Positions 13,001 to 25,832 of a DNA stretch of 64,000 nucleotides are shown piece by piece. The translations under genes and the position numbers were made by a program. How positions within the stretch are numbered: position 1 is the first letter of the stretch; the number at the start of each line of letters is the position of its first letter. The notes below the pieces were generated by a model that did no database searches, was not told where the DNA came from, and was given only the letters and a program-made list of their open reading frames with translations. Source of the stretch: Angiostrongylus vasorum (taxonomy: Eukaryota > Nematoda > Chromadorea > Rhabditida > Metastrongylidae); assembly GCA_018806985.1 (NCBI GenBank), contig JADANN010000020.1, forward strand, positions 1 through 64,000, in the 5' to 3' direction.

Positions 13001-16000
13001 ATGCCCAAGACAGGAATCGAACATGTGTCGCCACGACCACAACGTGGAGTACTAACAACTGTACTACTTGGGCCAACCGTTAACCATCCTCATTTGTCAG
13101 AACACTGAAGTCCCAAGCATTTTAATGTGAAATGTACAGCAACCAGTATATGTCTAATACGTGATTTCCCTTCCATCCACCGGAAAAGAACGCACAAGAC
13201 AGGAATCCGAACTGCGTCGTCATGTAGACGACGTGGAGTACTAACCACTATACTACTTGGGCCAGCCGTTAACCATCCTCATTTATCAGAACACTGAAGT
13301 CCGCAGCATTTTAATGTGAAATGTACAGCAACCAGTATATGTCTAATACGTGCTTTTCCCTTCCATCCACCGGAAAAGAACGCACAAGACAGGAATCCGA
13401 ACTGCGTCGTCATGTAGACGACGTGGAGTACTAACCACTATACTACTTGGGCCAGCCGGTAACCATCCTCATTTGTCAGAACACTGAAGTCCGAAGCATT
13501 TTAATGTGAAATGTACAGCAACCAGTATATGTCTAATACGTGCTTTCCCTTCCATCCACCGGAAAAGAACGCACAAGACAGGAATCCGAACTGCGTCGTC
13601 ATGTAGATGACGTGGAGTACTAACCACTATACTACTTGGGCCAATCGTTTATCATCCTCATCTGTCAGAACACTGAAGTCCGAAGCATTTTAATGTGAAA
13701 TGTACAGCAACCAGTGTATGTCTAATAGGTGCTTTCCCTTCTATAAACCGGAAAAGAACGCACTAGACAGGAATCGAACATGTGTCGCCACGACCACAAC
13801 GTGGAGTACTAACAACTGTACTACTTGGGCCAACCGTTAACCATCCTCAATTGTCAAAACATTAAGGTCTGACCCATTTCAGGGTGAAATCTACAGCCAC
13901 CAGTATATGTCTAATACGTGCTTTCCCTTCTATAAACCGGAAAAAGAACGCACAAGACAGGAATCCGAACTGCGTCGTCATGTAGACGACGTGGAGTATT
14001 AGCCACTATACTACTTGGGCCAATCGTTAATCATCCTCATCTGTCAGAACACTGAAGTCCGAAGCATTTTAATGTGAAATGTACAGCAACCAGTATATGT
14101 CTAATACGTGCTTTCCCTTCCATCCACCGCAATAGCATGCCCAAGACAGGAATCGAACATGTGTCGCCACGGCCACAACGTGGAGTACTAACCACTATAC
14201 TACTTGGGCCAGCTGTTAACCATCCTCATTTGTCAGAACACTGAAGTCCGAAGCATTTTAATGTGAAATGTACAGCAACCAGTATATGTCTAATACGTGC
14301 TTTCCCTTCCATCCACCGGAAAAGAACGCACAAGACAGGAATCCGACCTGCGTCTTCATGTAGACGACGTGGAGTATTAACCACTATACTACTTGGGCCA
14401 ATCGTTAATCATCCTCATCTGTCAGAACACTGAAGTCCGAAGCATTTTAATGTGAAATGTAAAGCAACCAGTATATGTCTAATACGTGCTTTCCCTTCCA
14501 TCCACCGCAATAGCATGCCCAAGACAGGAATCGAACATGTGTCGCCACGACCACAACGTGGAGTACTAACAACTGTACTACTTGGGCCAACCGTTAACCA
14601 TCCTCATTTGTCAGAACACTGAAGTCCGAAGCATTTTAATGTGAAATGTACAGCAACCAGTATATGTCTAATACGTGATTTCCCTTCCATCCACCGGAAA
14701 AGAACGCACAAGACAGGAATCCGAACTGCGTCGTCATGTAGACGACGTGGAGTACTAACCACTATACTACTTGGGCCAGCCGTTAACCATCCTCATTTAT
14801 CAGAACACTGAAGTCCGCAGCATTTTAATGTGAAATGTACAGCAACCAGTATATGTCTAATACGTGCTTTCCCTTCCATCCACCGGAAAAGAACGCACAA
14901 GACAGGAATCCGAACTGCGTCGTCATGTAGACGACGTGGAGTACTAACCACTATACTACTTGGGCCAGCCGGTAACCATCCTCATTTGTCAGAACACTGA
15001 AGTCCGAAGCATTTTAATGTGAAATGTACAGCAACCAGTATATGTCTAATACGTGCTTTCCCTTCCATCCACCGGAAAAGAACGCACAAGACAGGAATCC
15101 GAACTGCGTCGTCATGTAGACGACGTGGAGTACTAACCACTATACTACTTGGGCCAACCGTTAACCATCCTCATCTGTCAGAACACTGAAGTCCGAAGCA
15201 TTTTAATGTGAAATGTACAGCAACCAGTGTATGTCTAATACGTGCTTTCCCTTCCATCCACCGCAAAAGAATGCACTAGACAGGGAATCGAACATGTGTC
15301 GCCACGACCACAACGTGGAGTACTAACAACTGTACTACTTGGGCCAACCGTTAACCATCCTCAATTGTCAAAACATTAAGGTCTGACCCATTTCAGGGTG
15401 AAATCTACAGCAACCAGTATATGTCTAATACGTGCTTTCCCTTCTATAAACCGGAAAAGAACGCACAAGACAGGAATCCGAACTGCGTCGTCATGTAGAC
15501 GACGTGGAGTACTAACCACTATACTACTTGGGCCAACCGTTAACCATCCTCATTTGTCAGAACACTGAAGTCCGAAGCATTTTAATGTGAAATGTACAGC
15601 AACCAGTATATGTCTAATACGTGCTTTCCCTTCCATCCACCGCAAAAGCATGCCCAAGACAGGAATCGAACATGTGTCGCCACGACCACAACGTGGAGTA
15701 CTAACCACTGTACTACTTGGGCCAGCCGTTAACCATCCTCATTTGTCAGAACACTGAAGTCCGAAGCATTTTAATGTGAAATGTACAGCAACCAGTATAT
15801 GTCTAATACGTGCTTTCCCTTCCATCCACCGCAAAAGCATGCCCAAGACAGGAATCCGAACTGCGTCGTCACGTAGACGACGTGGAGTACTAACCACTAT
15901 ACTACTTGGGCCAGCCGTTAACCATCCTCATTTGTCAGAACACTGAAGTCCGAAGCATTTTAATGTGAAATGTACAGCAACCAGTATATGTCTAATACGT

Positions 16001-19000
16001 GCTTTCCCTTCCATCCACCGCAAAAGCATGCCCAAGACAGGAATCCGACCTGCGTCGTCATGTAGACGACGTGGAGTATTAACCACTATACTACTTGGGC
16101 CAATCGTTAATCATCCTCATCTGTCAGAACACTGAAGTCCGAAGCATTTTAATGTGAAATGTACAGCAACCAGTATATGTCTAATACGTGCTTTCCCTTC
16201 CATCCACCGCAATAGCATGCCCAAGACAGGAATCGAACATGTGTCGCCACGACCACAACGTGGAGTACTAACACACTGTACTACTTGGGCCAACCGTTAA
16301 CCATCCTCATTTGTCAGAACACTGAAGTCCGAAGCATTTTAATGTGAAATGTACAGCAACCAGTATATGTCTAATACGTGCTTTCCCTTCCATCCACCGG
16401 AAAAGAACGCACAAGACAGGAATCCGACCTGCGTCGTCATGTAGACGACGTGGAGTACTAACCACTATACTACTTGGGCCAATCGTTAATCATCCTCATC
16501 TGTCAGAACACTGAAGTCCGAAGCATTTTAATGTGAAATGTAAAGCAACCAGTATATGTCTAATACGTGCTTTCCCTTCCATCCACCGCAATAGCATGCC
16601 CAAGACAGGAATCGAACATGTGTCGCCACGACCACAACGTGGAGTACTAACAACTGTACTACTTGGGCCAACCGTTAACCATCCTCATTTGTCAGAACAC
16701 TGAAGTCCGAAGCATTTTAATGTGAAATGTACAGCAACCAGTATATGTCTAATACGTGCTTTCCCTTCCATCCACCGCAAAAGCATGCCCAAGACAGGAA
16801 TCGAACATGCGTCGCCACGTAGCACGACGTGGAGTACTAACCACTATACTACTTGGGCCAGCCGGTAACCATCCTCATTTGTCAGAACACTGAAGTCCGA
16901 AGCATTTTAATGTGAAATGTACAGCAACCAGTATATGTCTAATACGTGCTTTCCCTTCCATCCACCGCAAAAGCATGCCCAAGACAGGAATCCGAACTGC
17001 GTCGTCACGTACGACGACGTGGAGTACTAACCACTATACTACTTGGGCCAGCCGTTAACCATCCTCATTTGTCAGAACACTGAAGTCCGAAGCATTTTAA
17101 TGTGAAATGTACAGCAACCAGTATATGTCTAATACGTGCTTTCCCTTCCATCCACCGCAAAAGCATGCCCAAGACAGGAATCCGACCTGCGTCGTCATGT
17201 AGACGACGTGGAGTACTAACCACTATACTACTTGGGCCAATCGTTAATCATCCTCATCTGTCAGAACACTGAAGTCCGAAGCATTTTAATGTGAAATGTA
17301 CAGCAACCAGTATATGTCTAATACGTGCTTTCCCTTCCATCCACCGCAATAGCATGCCCAAGACAGGAATCGAACATGTGTCGCCACGACCACAACGTGG
17401 AGTACTAACAACTGTACTACTTGGGCCAACCGTTAACCATCCTCAATTGTCAAAACATTAAGGTCTGACCCATTTCAGGGTGAAATCTACAGCAACCAGT
17501 ATATGTCTAATACGTGCTTTCCCTTCCATCCACCGGAAAAGAACGCACAAGACAGGAATCCGAACTGCGTCGTCATGTAGACGACGTGGAGTACTAACCA
17601 CTATACTACTTGGGCCAACCGTTAACCATCCTCATCTGTCAGAACACTGAAGTCCGAAGCATTTTAATGTGAAATGTACAGCAACCAGTATATGTCTAAT
17701 ACGTGCTTTCCCTTCCATCCACCGCAAAAGCATGCCCAAGACAGGAATCGAACATGTGTCGCCACGGCCACAACGTGGAGTACTAACAACTGTACTACTT
17801 GGGCCAACCGTTAACCATCCTCATTTGTCAGAACACTGAAGTCCGAAGCATTTTAATGTGAAATGTACAGCAACCAGTATATGTCTAATACGTGCTTTTC
17901 CCTTCCATCCACCGCAAAAGCATGCCCAAGACAGGAATCCGAACATGCGTCGTCACGTAGACGACGTGGAGTACTAACCACTATACTACTTGGGCCAGCC
18001 GTTAACCATCCTCATTTGTCAGAACACTGAAGTCCGAAGCATTTTAATGTGAAATGTACAGCAACCAGTATATGTCTAATACGTGCTTTCCCTTCCATCC
18101 ACCGCAAAAAGCATGCACAAGACAGGAATCCGACCTGCGTCGTCATGTAGACGACGTGGAGTATTAACCACTATACTACTTGGGCCAATCGTTAATCATC
18201 CTCATCTGTCAGAACACTGAAGTCCGAAGCATTTTAATGTGAAATGTAAAGCAACCAGTATATGTCTAATACGTGCTTTCCCTTCCATCCACCGCAATAG
18301 CATGCCCAAGACAGGAATCGAACATGTGTCGCCACGACCACAACGTGGAGTACTAACAACTGTACTACTTGGGCCAACCGTTAACCATCCTCATTTGTCA
18401 GAACACTGAAGTCCCGAAGCATTTTCAATGTGAAATGTACAGCAACCAGTATATGTCTAATACGTGCTTTCCCTTCCATCCACCGGAAAAGCATGCACAA
18501 GACAGGAATCCGAACATGCGTCGTCATGTAGACGACGTGGAGTACTAACCACTATACTACTTGGGCCAGCCGTTAACCATCCTCATTTGTCAGAACACTG
18601 AGGTCTGACGCATTTTCAGTGTGAAATGTACAGCAACCAGTATATGTCTAATACGTGCTTTCCCTTCCATCCACCGCAATAGCATGCCCAAGACAGGAAT
18701 CGAACATGTGTCGCCACGGCCACAACGTGGAGTACTAACAACTGTACTACTTGGGCCAACCGTTAACCATCCTCATTTGTCAGAACACTGAAGTCCGAAG
18801 CATTTTAATGTGAAATGTACAGCAACCAGTATATGTCTAATACGTGCTTTCCCTTCCATCCACCGCAAAAGCATGCCCAAGACAGGGAATCGAACATGCG
18901 TCGCCACGGCCACAACGTGGAGTACTAACACACTGTACTACTTGGGCCAACCGTTAACCATCCTCATTTGTCAGAAACATTGAGGTCTGACAGCATTTTA

Positions 19001-22000
19001 ATGTGAAATGTACAGCAACCAGTATATGTCTAATACGTGCTTTTCCTTCCATCCACCGCAAAAGCATGCCCAAGACAGGGAATCGAACTGTGTCGCCACG
19101 GCCACAACGTGGAGTACTAACCACTATACTACTTGGGCCAGCCGGTAACCATCCTCATTTGTCAGAACACTGAAGTCCGAAGCATTTTAATGTGAAATGT
19201 ACAGCAACCAGTATATGTCTAATACGTGCTTTCCCTTCCATCCACCGCAAAAAGCATGCCCAAGACAGGAATCCGACCTGCGTCGTCATGTAGACGACGT
19301 GGAGTACTAACCACTATACTACTTGGGCCAGCCGTTAATCATCCTCATTTGTCAGAACACTGAAGTCCGAAGCATTTTAATGTGAAATGTACAGCAACCA
19401 GTATATGTCTAATACGTGCTTTCCCTTCCATCCACCGCAATAGCATGCCCAAGACAGGAATCGAACATGTGTCGCCACGACCACAACGTGGAGTACTAAC
19501 AACTGTACTACTTGGGCCAACCGTTAACCATCCTCAATTGTCAAAACATTAAGGTCTGACCCATTTCAGGGTGAAATCTACAGCAACCAGTATATGTCTA
19601 ATACGTGCTTTCCCTTCCATCCACCGCAATAGCATGCCCAAGACAGGAATCGAACATGTGTCGCCACGGCCACAACGTGGAGTACTAACCACTATACTAC
19701 TTGGGCCAGCCGTTAACCATCCTCATTTGTCAGAACACTGAAGTCCGAAGCATTTTAATGTGAAATGTACAGCAACCAGTATATGTCTAATACGTGCTTT
19801 CCCTTCCATCCACCGGAAAAAGAACGCACAAGACAGGAATCGAACCTGCGTCGTCATGTAGACGACGTGGAGTACTAACCACTATACTACTTGGGCCAGC
19901 CGTTAACCATCCTCATTTGTCAGAACACTGAAGTCCGAAGCATTTTAATGTGAAATGTACAGCAACCAGTATATGTCTAATACGTGCTTTCCCTTCCATC
20001 CACCGCAAAAGCATGCACAAGACAGGAATCCGAACTGTGTCGTCACGTCGACGACGTGGAGTACTAACCACTATACTACTTGGGCCAACCGTTAACCATC
20101 CTCATTTGTCAGAACACTGAAGTCCGAAGCATTTTAATGTGAAATGTACAGCAACCAGTATATGTCTAATACGTGCTTTCCCTTCCATCCACCGGAAAAG
20201 AACGCACAAGACAGGGAATCCGAACTGCGTCGTCATGTAGACGACGTGGAGTACTAACCACTATACTACTTGGGCCAGCCGTTAACCATCCTCATTTGTC
20301 AGAACACTGAAGTCCGAAGCATTTTAATGTGAAATGTACAGCAACCAGTATATGTCTAATACGTGCTTTCCCTTCCATCCACCGCAATAGCATGCCCAAG
20401 ACAGGGAATCGAACATGTGTCGCCACGACCACAACGTGGAGTACTAACAACTGTACTACTTGGGCCAACCGTTAACCATCCTCAATTTGTCAAAACACTG
20501 AAAGGTCTGACCCATTTTCATGTGAAATCTACAGCAACCAGTATATGTCTAATACGTGCTTTCCCTTCCATCCACCGCAGAAGCATGCCCAAGACAGGAA
20601 TCCGACCTGCGTCGTCATGTAGACGACGTGGAGTACTAACCACTATACTACTTGGGCCAGCCGGTAACCATCCTCATTTGTCAGAACACTGAAGTCCGAA
20701 GCATTTTAATGTGAAATGTACAGCAACCAGTATGTGTCTAATACGCGCTTTCCCTTCCATCCACCGCAAAAGCATGCCTGAGACAGGAATCGAACCTGTG
20801 TCACGACGGCCACAACGTGGAGTACTAACAACTGTACTACTTGGGCCAGCCGTTAACCATCCTCATTTATCAGAACACTGAAGTCCGAAGCATTTTATTG
20901 TGAAATGTACAGCAACCAGTATATGTCTAATACGTGCTTTCCCTTCCATCCACCGCAAAAGCATGCCCAAGACAGGAATCCGACCTGCGTCGTCATGTAG
21001 ACGACGTGGAGTACTAACCACTATACTACTTGGGCCAATCGTTAATCATCCTCATCTGTCAGAACGCTGAGGTCTGGCCCGTTTCAGTGTGAAATGTAAA
21101 GCAACCAGTATATATCTAATACGTGCTTTTCCTTCCATCCACCGCAAAAGCATGCCTGAAACAGGAATCGAAGCTGTGTCGCCACGGCCACAACGTGGAG
21201 TTCTAACAACTGTACTACTTGGGCCAACCGTTAGCCATCCTCAACTGTCAAAACATTGAGGTCTGACCCATTTCAGGGTGAAATCTACAGCAACCAGTAT
21301 ATGTCTCAATACGTGCTTTCCCTTCCATCCACCGGAAAAGAACGCACAAGACAGGAATCCGAACTGCGTCGTCATGTAGACGACGTGGAGTACTAACCAC
21401 TATACTACTTGGGCCTGCCGTTAACCATCCTCAATTGTCAGAACACTGAGGTCTGGCCCGTTTCAGTGTGAAAGGTAAAGCAACCAGTATATGTCTAATA
21501 CGTGCTTTCCCTTCCATCCACCGCAAAAGCATGCCTGAGACAGGGAATCGAACCTGAGTCACCACGGCCACAACGTGGAGTTCTAACAACTGTACTACTT
21601 GGGCCAACCGTTAGCCATCCTCAATTGTCAAAACATTAAGGTCTGACCCATTTCAGGGTGAAATCTACAGCAACCAGTATATGTCTAATACGTGCTTTTC
21701 CTTCCATCCACCGCAAAAAGCATGCCTGAAACAGGGAATCGAAGCTGTGTCGCCACGGCCACAACGTGGAGTACTAACCACTATACTACTTGGGCCTGCC
21801 GTTAACCATCCTCATTTGTCAGAACACTGAAGTCCGAAGCATTTTAATGTGAAATGTACAGCATCCAGTATATGTCTAATACGTGCTTTTTCTTCCATCC
21901 ACCGGAAAAGAACGCACAAGACAGGAATCCGACCTGCGTCGTCATGTAGACGACGTGGAGAACTAACCACTATACTACTTGGGCCAGGCCTTAATCATCC

Positions 22001-22481
22001 TCAATTGTCAAAACACTGATGTCTCACCCATTTCAGAGTGAAATCTACAGCAGCCAGTATATGTCTAATACGTACTTTCCCTTCCATCCACCTCAAACGC
22101 ATGCCCAAGACAGAAATCGAACCTGCGTTGCCATTTAGACGACGTGGAGTACTAACCACTATACTACTTGGGCCAATCGTTAATCATCCTCATCTGTCAG
22201 AACACTGAGGTCTGGCCCGTTTCAGTGTGAAATGTAAAGCAACCAGTATATGTCTAATACGTGCTTTCCCTTCCATCCTCCCGCAATAGCATGCCCAAGA
22301 CAGGAATCGAACATGTGTCGCCACGACCACAACGTGGAGTACTAACAAATGTACTACTTGGACCAACCGTTAACCATCCTTAATTGTCAAAACATTAAGG
22401 TCTGGCCCATTTCAGGGTGAAATCTACAGCAACCAGTATATGTCTAATACGTGCTTTCCCTTCCATCCTCCGCAATAGCAT

Positions 22482-22552
22482 GCCCAAGACAGGAATCGAA
22501 CCTGTGTCGCCACGGCCACAACGTGGAGTACTAACCACTATACTACTTGGGC
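22482..22552 (-). tRNA. tRNA-His (GTG), intact body without the nearby TTTT stop
   Basis: The 71-nt body is identical in structure to the copy at 6942-7012: perfect acceptor, D, anticodon and T stems, U33, anticodon GTG, A discriminator and an encoded G at -1. The spacer differs: plus-strand cgcaatagcatg gives TATT on the minus strand where the other copy has TTTT, so the close Pol III stop is lost. A transcript from this copy would carry a longer 3' trailer. It lies in the more divergent right part of the array, so the intact body among decayed neighbours is notable. Confidence 0.72.
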
Positions 22553-25500
22553 CAGCTGTTAACCATCCTCATTTGTCAGAACACTGAAGTCCGAAGCATT
22601 TTAATGTGAAATGTACAGCAACCAGTATATGTCTAATACGTGCTTTCCCTTCCATCCACCGGAAAAGAACGCACAAGACAGGAATCCGAACTGCGTCGTA
22701 TTGTAGACGACGTGGAGTACTAACCACTATACTACTTGGGCCAGCCGTTAACCATCCTCATTTATCAGAACACTGAAGTCCGCAGCATTTTAATGTGAAA
22801 TGTACAGCAACCAGTATATGTCTAATACGTGCTTTCCCTTCCATCCACCGGAAAAGAACGCACAAGACAGGAATCCGAACTGCGTCGTCATGTAGACGAC
22901 GTGGAGTACTAACCACTATACTACTTGGGCCAGCCGGTAACCATGCTCATTTGTCAGAACACTGAAGTCCGAAGCATTTTAATGTGAAATGTACAGCAAC
23001 CAGTATATGTCTAATACGTGCTTTCCCTTCCATCCACCGCAAAAGCATGCCTGAGACAGGAATCGAACCTGTGTCACGACGGCCACAACGTGGAGTACTA
23101 ACAACTGTACTACTTGGGCCAGCCGTTAACCATCCTCATTTATCAGAACACTGAAGTCCGAAGCATTTTATTGTGAAATGTACAGCAACCAGTATATGTC
23201 TAATACGTGCTTTCCCTTCCATCCACCGCAAAAGCATGCCCAAGACAGGAATCCGACCTGCGTCGTCATGTAGACGACGTGGAGTACTAACCACTATACT
23301 ACTTGGGCCAATCGTTAATCATCCTCATCTGTCAGAACGCTGAGGTCTGGCCCGTTTCAGTGTGAAATGTAAAGCAACCAGTATATATCTAATACGTGCT
23401 TTCCCTTCCATCCACCGCAAAAGCATGCTTGAGACAGGGAATCGAACCTGTGTCGCCACGGCCACAACGTGGAGTGCTAACAACTGTACTACTTGGGCCA
23501 ACCGTTAGCCATCCTCAATTGTCAAAACATTAAGGTCTGACCCATTTCAGGGTGAAATCTACAGCAACCAGTATATATCTAATACGTGCTTTCCCTTCTA
23601 TAAACCGGAAAAAGAACGCACAAGACAGGAATCCGAACTGCGTCGTCATGTAGACGACGTGGAGTACTAACCACTATACTACTTGGGCCAGCCGGTAACC
23701 ATCCTCATTTGTCAGAACACTGAAGTTCGAAGCATTTTAATGTGAAATGTACAGCAACCAGTATATGTCTAATACGTGCTTTCCCTTCCATCCACCGCAA
23801 AAGCATGCCTGAGACAGGAATCAAACCTGTGTCACGACGGCCACAACGTGGAGTACTAACCACTATACTACTTGGGCCAGCCGTTAACCATCCTCATTTA
23901 TCAGAACACTGAAGTCCGCAGCATTTTAATGTGAAATGTACAGCAACCAGTATATGTCTAATACGTGCTTTCCCTTCCATCCACCGGAAAAGAACGCACA
24001 AGACAGGAATCCGAACCTGCGTCGTCATGTAGACGACGTGGAGTACTAACCACTATACTACTTGGGCCTGCCGTTAACCATCCTCATTTGTCAGAACACT
24101 GAAGTCCGAAGCATTTTAATGTGAAATGTACAGCATCCAGTATATGTCTAGTACGTGCTTTCCCTTCCATCCACCGGAAAAGAACGCACAAGACAGGAAT
24201 CCGACCTGCGTCGTCATGTAGACGACGTGGAGAACTAACCACTATACTACTTGGGCCAGACGTTAATCATCCTCAATTGTCAAAACACTGATGTCTCACC
24301 CATTTCAGAGTGAAATCTACAGCAGCCAGTATATGTCTAATACGTACTTTCCCTTCCATCCACCGCAAACGCATGCCCAAGACAGAAATCGAACCTGCGT
24401 TGCCATTTAGACGACGTGGAGTACTAACCACTATACTACTTGGGCCAATCGTTAATCATCCTCATCTGTCAGAACACTGAGGTCTGGCCCGTTTCAGTGT
24501 GAAATCTACAGCAACCAGTATATGTCTAATACGTGCTTTCCCTTCCATCCACCGCAAAGGAATGCACAAGACAGGGAATCCGACCTGCGTCGTCATGTAG
24601 ACGACGTGGAGTTCTAACCACTGTACTACTTGGGCCAATCTTAATCATCCTCATCTCTCAGAACACTGAGGTCTGGCCCATTTCAGTGTGAAATGTAAAG
24701 CAACCAGTATATGTCTAATACGTGCTTTCCCTTCCATCCACCGCAAAAGCATGCCGAAGACATGAATCGAACCTGCGCCGCCACGGCCACAACGTGGAGT
24801 ACTAGCCACTATACTACTTGGGCCAGTCGTTAACCATCCTCATTTGTCAGAACACTGAAGTCCGCAGCATTTTAATGTGAAATGTACAGCAACCAGTATA
24901 TGTCTAATACGTGCTTTCCCTTCCATCCACCGGAAAAGAACGCACAAGACAGGAATCCGAACTGCGTCGTCATGTAGACGACGTGGAGTACTAACCACTA
25001 TACTACTTGGGCCTGCCGTTAACCATCCTCATTTGTCAGAACACTGAAGTCCGAAGCATTTTAATGTGAAATGTACAGCATCCAGTATATGTCTAGTACG
25101 TGCTTTCCCTTCCATCCACCGGAAAAGAACGCACAAGACAGGAATCCGACCTGCGTCGTCATGTAGACGACGTGGAGAACTAACCACTATACTACTTGGG
25201 CCAATCGTTAATCATCCTCATCTGTCAGAACACTGAGGTCTGGCCCGTTTCAGTGTGAAATCTACAGCAACCAGTATATGTCTAATACGTGCTTTCCCTT
25301 CCATCCACCGCAAAAGGAATGCACAAGACAGGAATCCGACCTGCGTCGTCATGTAGACGACGTGGAGTTCTAACCACTGTACTACTTGGGCCAATCGTTA
25401 ATCATCCTCATCTCTCAGAACACTGAGGTCTGGCCCATTTCAGTGTGAAATGTAAAGCAACCAGTATATGTCTAATACGTGCTTTCCCTTCCATCCACCG

Positions 25501-25765
25501 CAAAAGCATGCCGAAGACATGAATCGAACCTGCGCCGCCACGGCCACAACGTGGAGTACTAGCCACTGTACTACTTGGGCCAGTCGTTAACCATCCTCAT
25601 TTGTCAGAACACTGAAGTCCGAAGCATTTTAATGTGAAATGTACAGCAACCAGTATATGTCTAATACGTGCTTTCCCTTCCATCCACCGCAAAAGCATGC
25701 CGAAGACATGAATCGAACCTGTGTCACCACGGCCACAACGTGGAGTACTAGCCACTATACTACTT

Positions 25766-25832
25766 GGGCATTGAACTAAAGACACATGTGTATACCAAGG
25801 ACACCTCAAACCATTGTGCTACCCGAGCCCTT
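25766..25832 (-). pseudogene. tRNA-like remnant at the right edge of the array
   Basis: Directly after the last array unit, and sharing its GGGC, the minus strand reads GGGCTCG...TAGCACAATGG...AGTTCAATGCCC. That has an A-box-like TAGCACAATGG, a weak B-box-like TTCAA core, and ends that pair as GGGC/GCCC. A hairpin GTGT-loop-ACAC lies where an anticodon arm would be, with TGG in the loop. It is a different tRNA-like sequence from the His units, perhaps a SINE head or a dead tRNA at the array boundary. Its D and T stems are not good enough to call a gene. Confidence 0.35.

Larger units (their letters stand above)
1..25770 (-). repeat. Satellite array of ~189-bp units, each carrying a tRNA-His-derived sequence
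   Basis: Head-to-tail array with a period of 189-190 bp: the conserved acceptor motif cttgggcc ends near 183, 372, 561, 751 and 940, and so on to 25,769. That gives about 136 units, and the array continues past the left edge. Read on the minus strand, each unit has a 71-nt tRNA-like body (7-bp acceptor stem GCCCAAG/CTTGGGC, A box TAGTATAGTGG, B box like GGTTCGATTCC). Many units then have a TTTT run a few bases downstream, a usual Pol III stop. The remaining ~118 bp is a conserved spacer. Three body classes alternate: intact or near-intact His(GTG); His(GTG) with D-arm and T-stem damage; and a GTC-like class. The spacer also has two versions; the CAATTGTCAAAACATTAAGG version follows the damaged His class. 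Units right of about 21 kb are more divergent. Whether any copy is transcribed cannot be told from sequence. Confidence 0.95.

Noticed and set aside
806..20692. Open frames of 60-109 codons inside the array
   Set aside because: They are the same repeat sequence read antisense to the tRNA bodies, broken at different points in each unit by indels. No start context or selection is evident.
1..25770. Tandem array considered as a CRISPR array
   Set aside because: The whole 189-bp unit is conserved, spacers are not unique, there are no cas genes, and the surroundings are eukaryotic.
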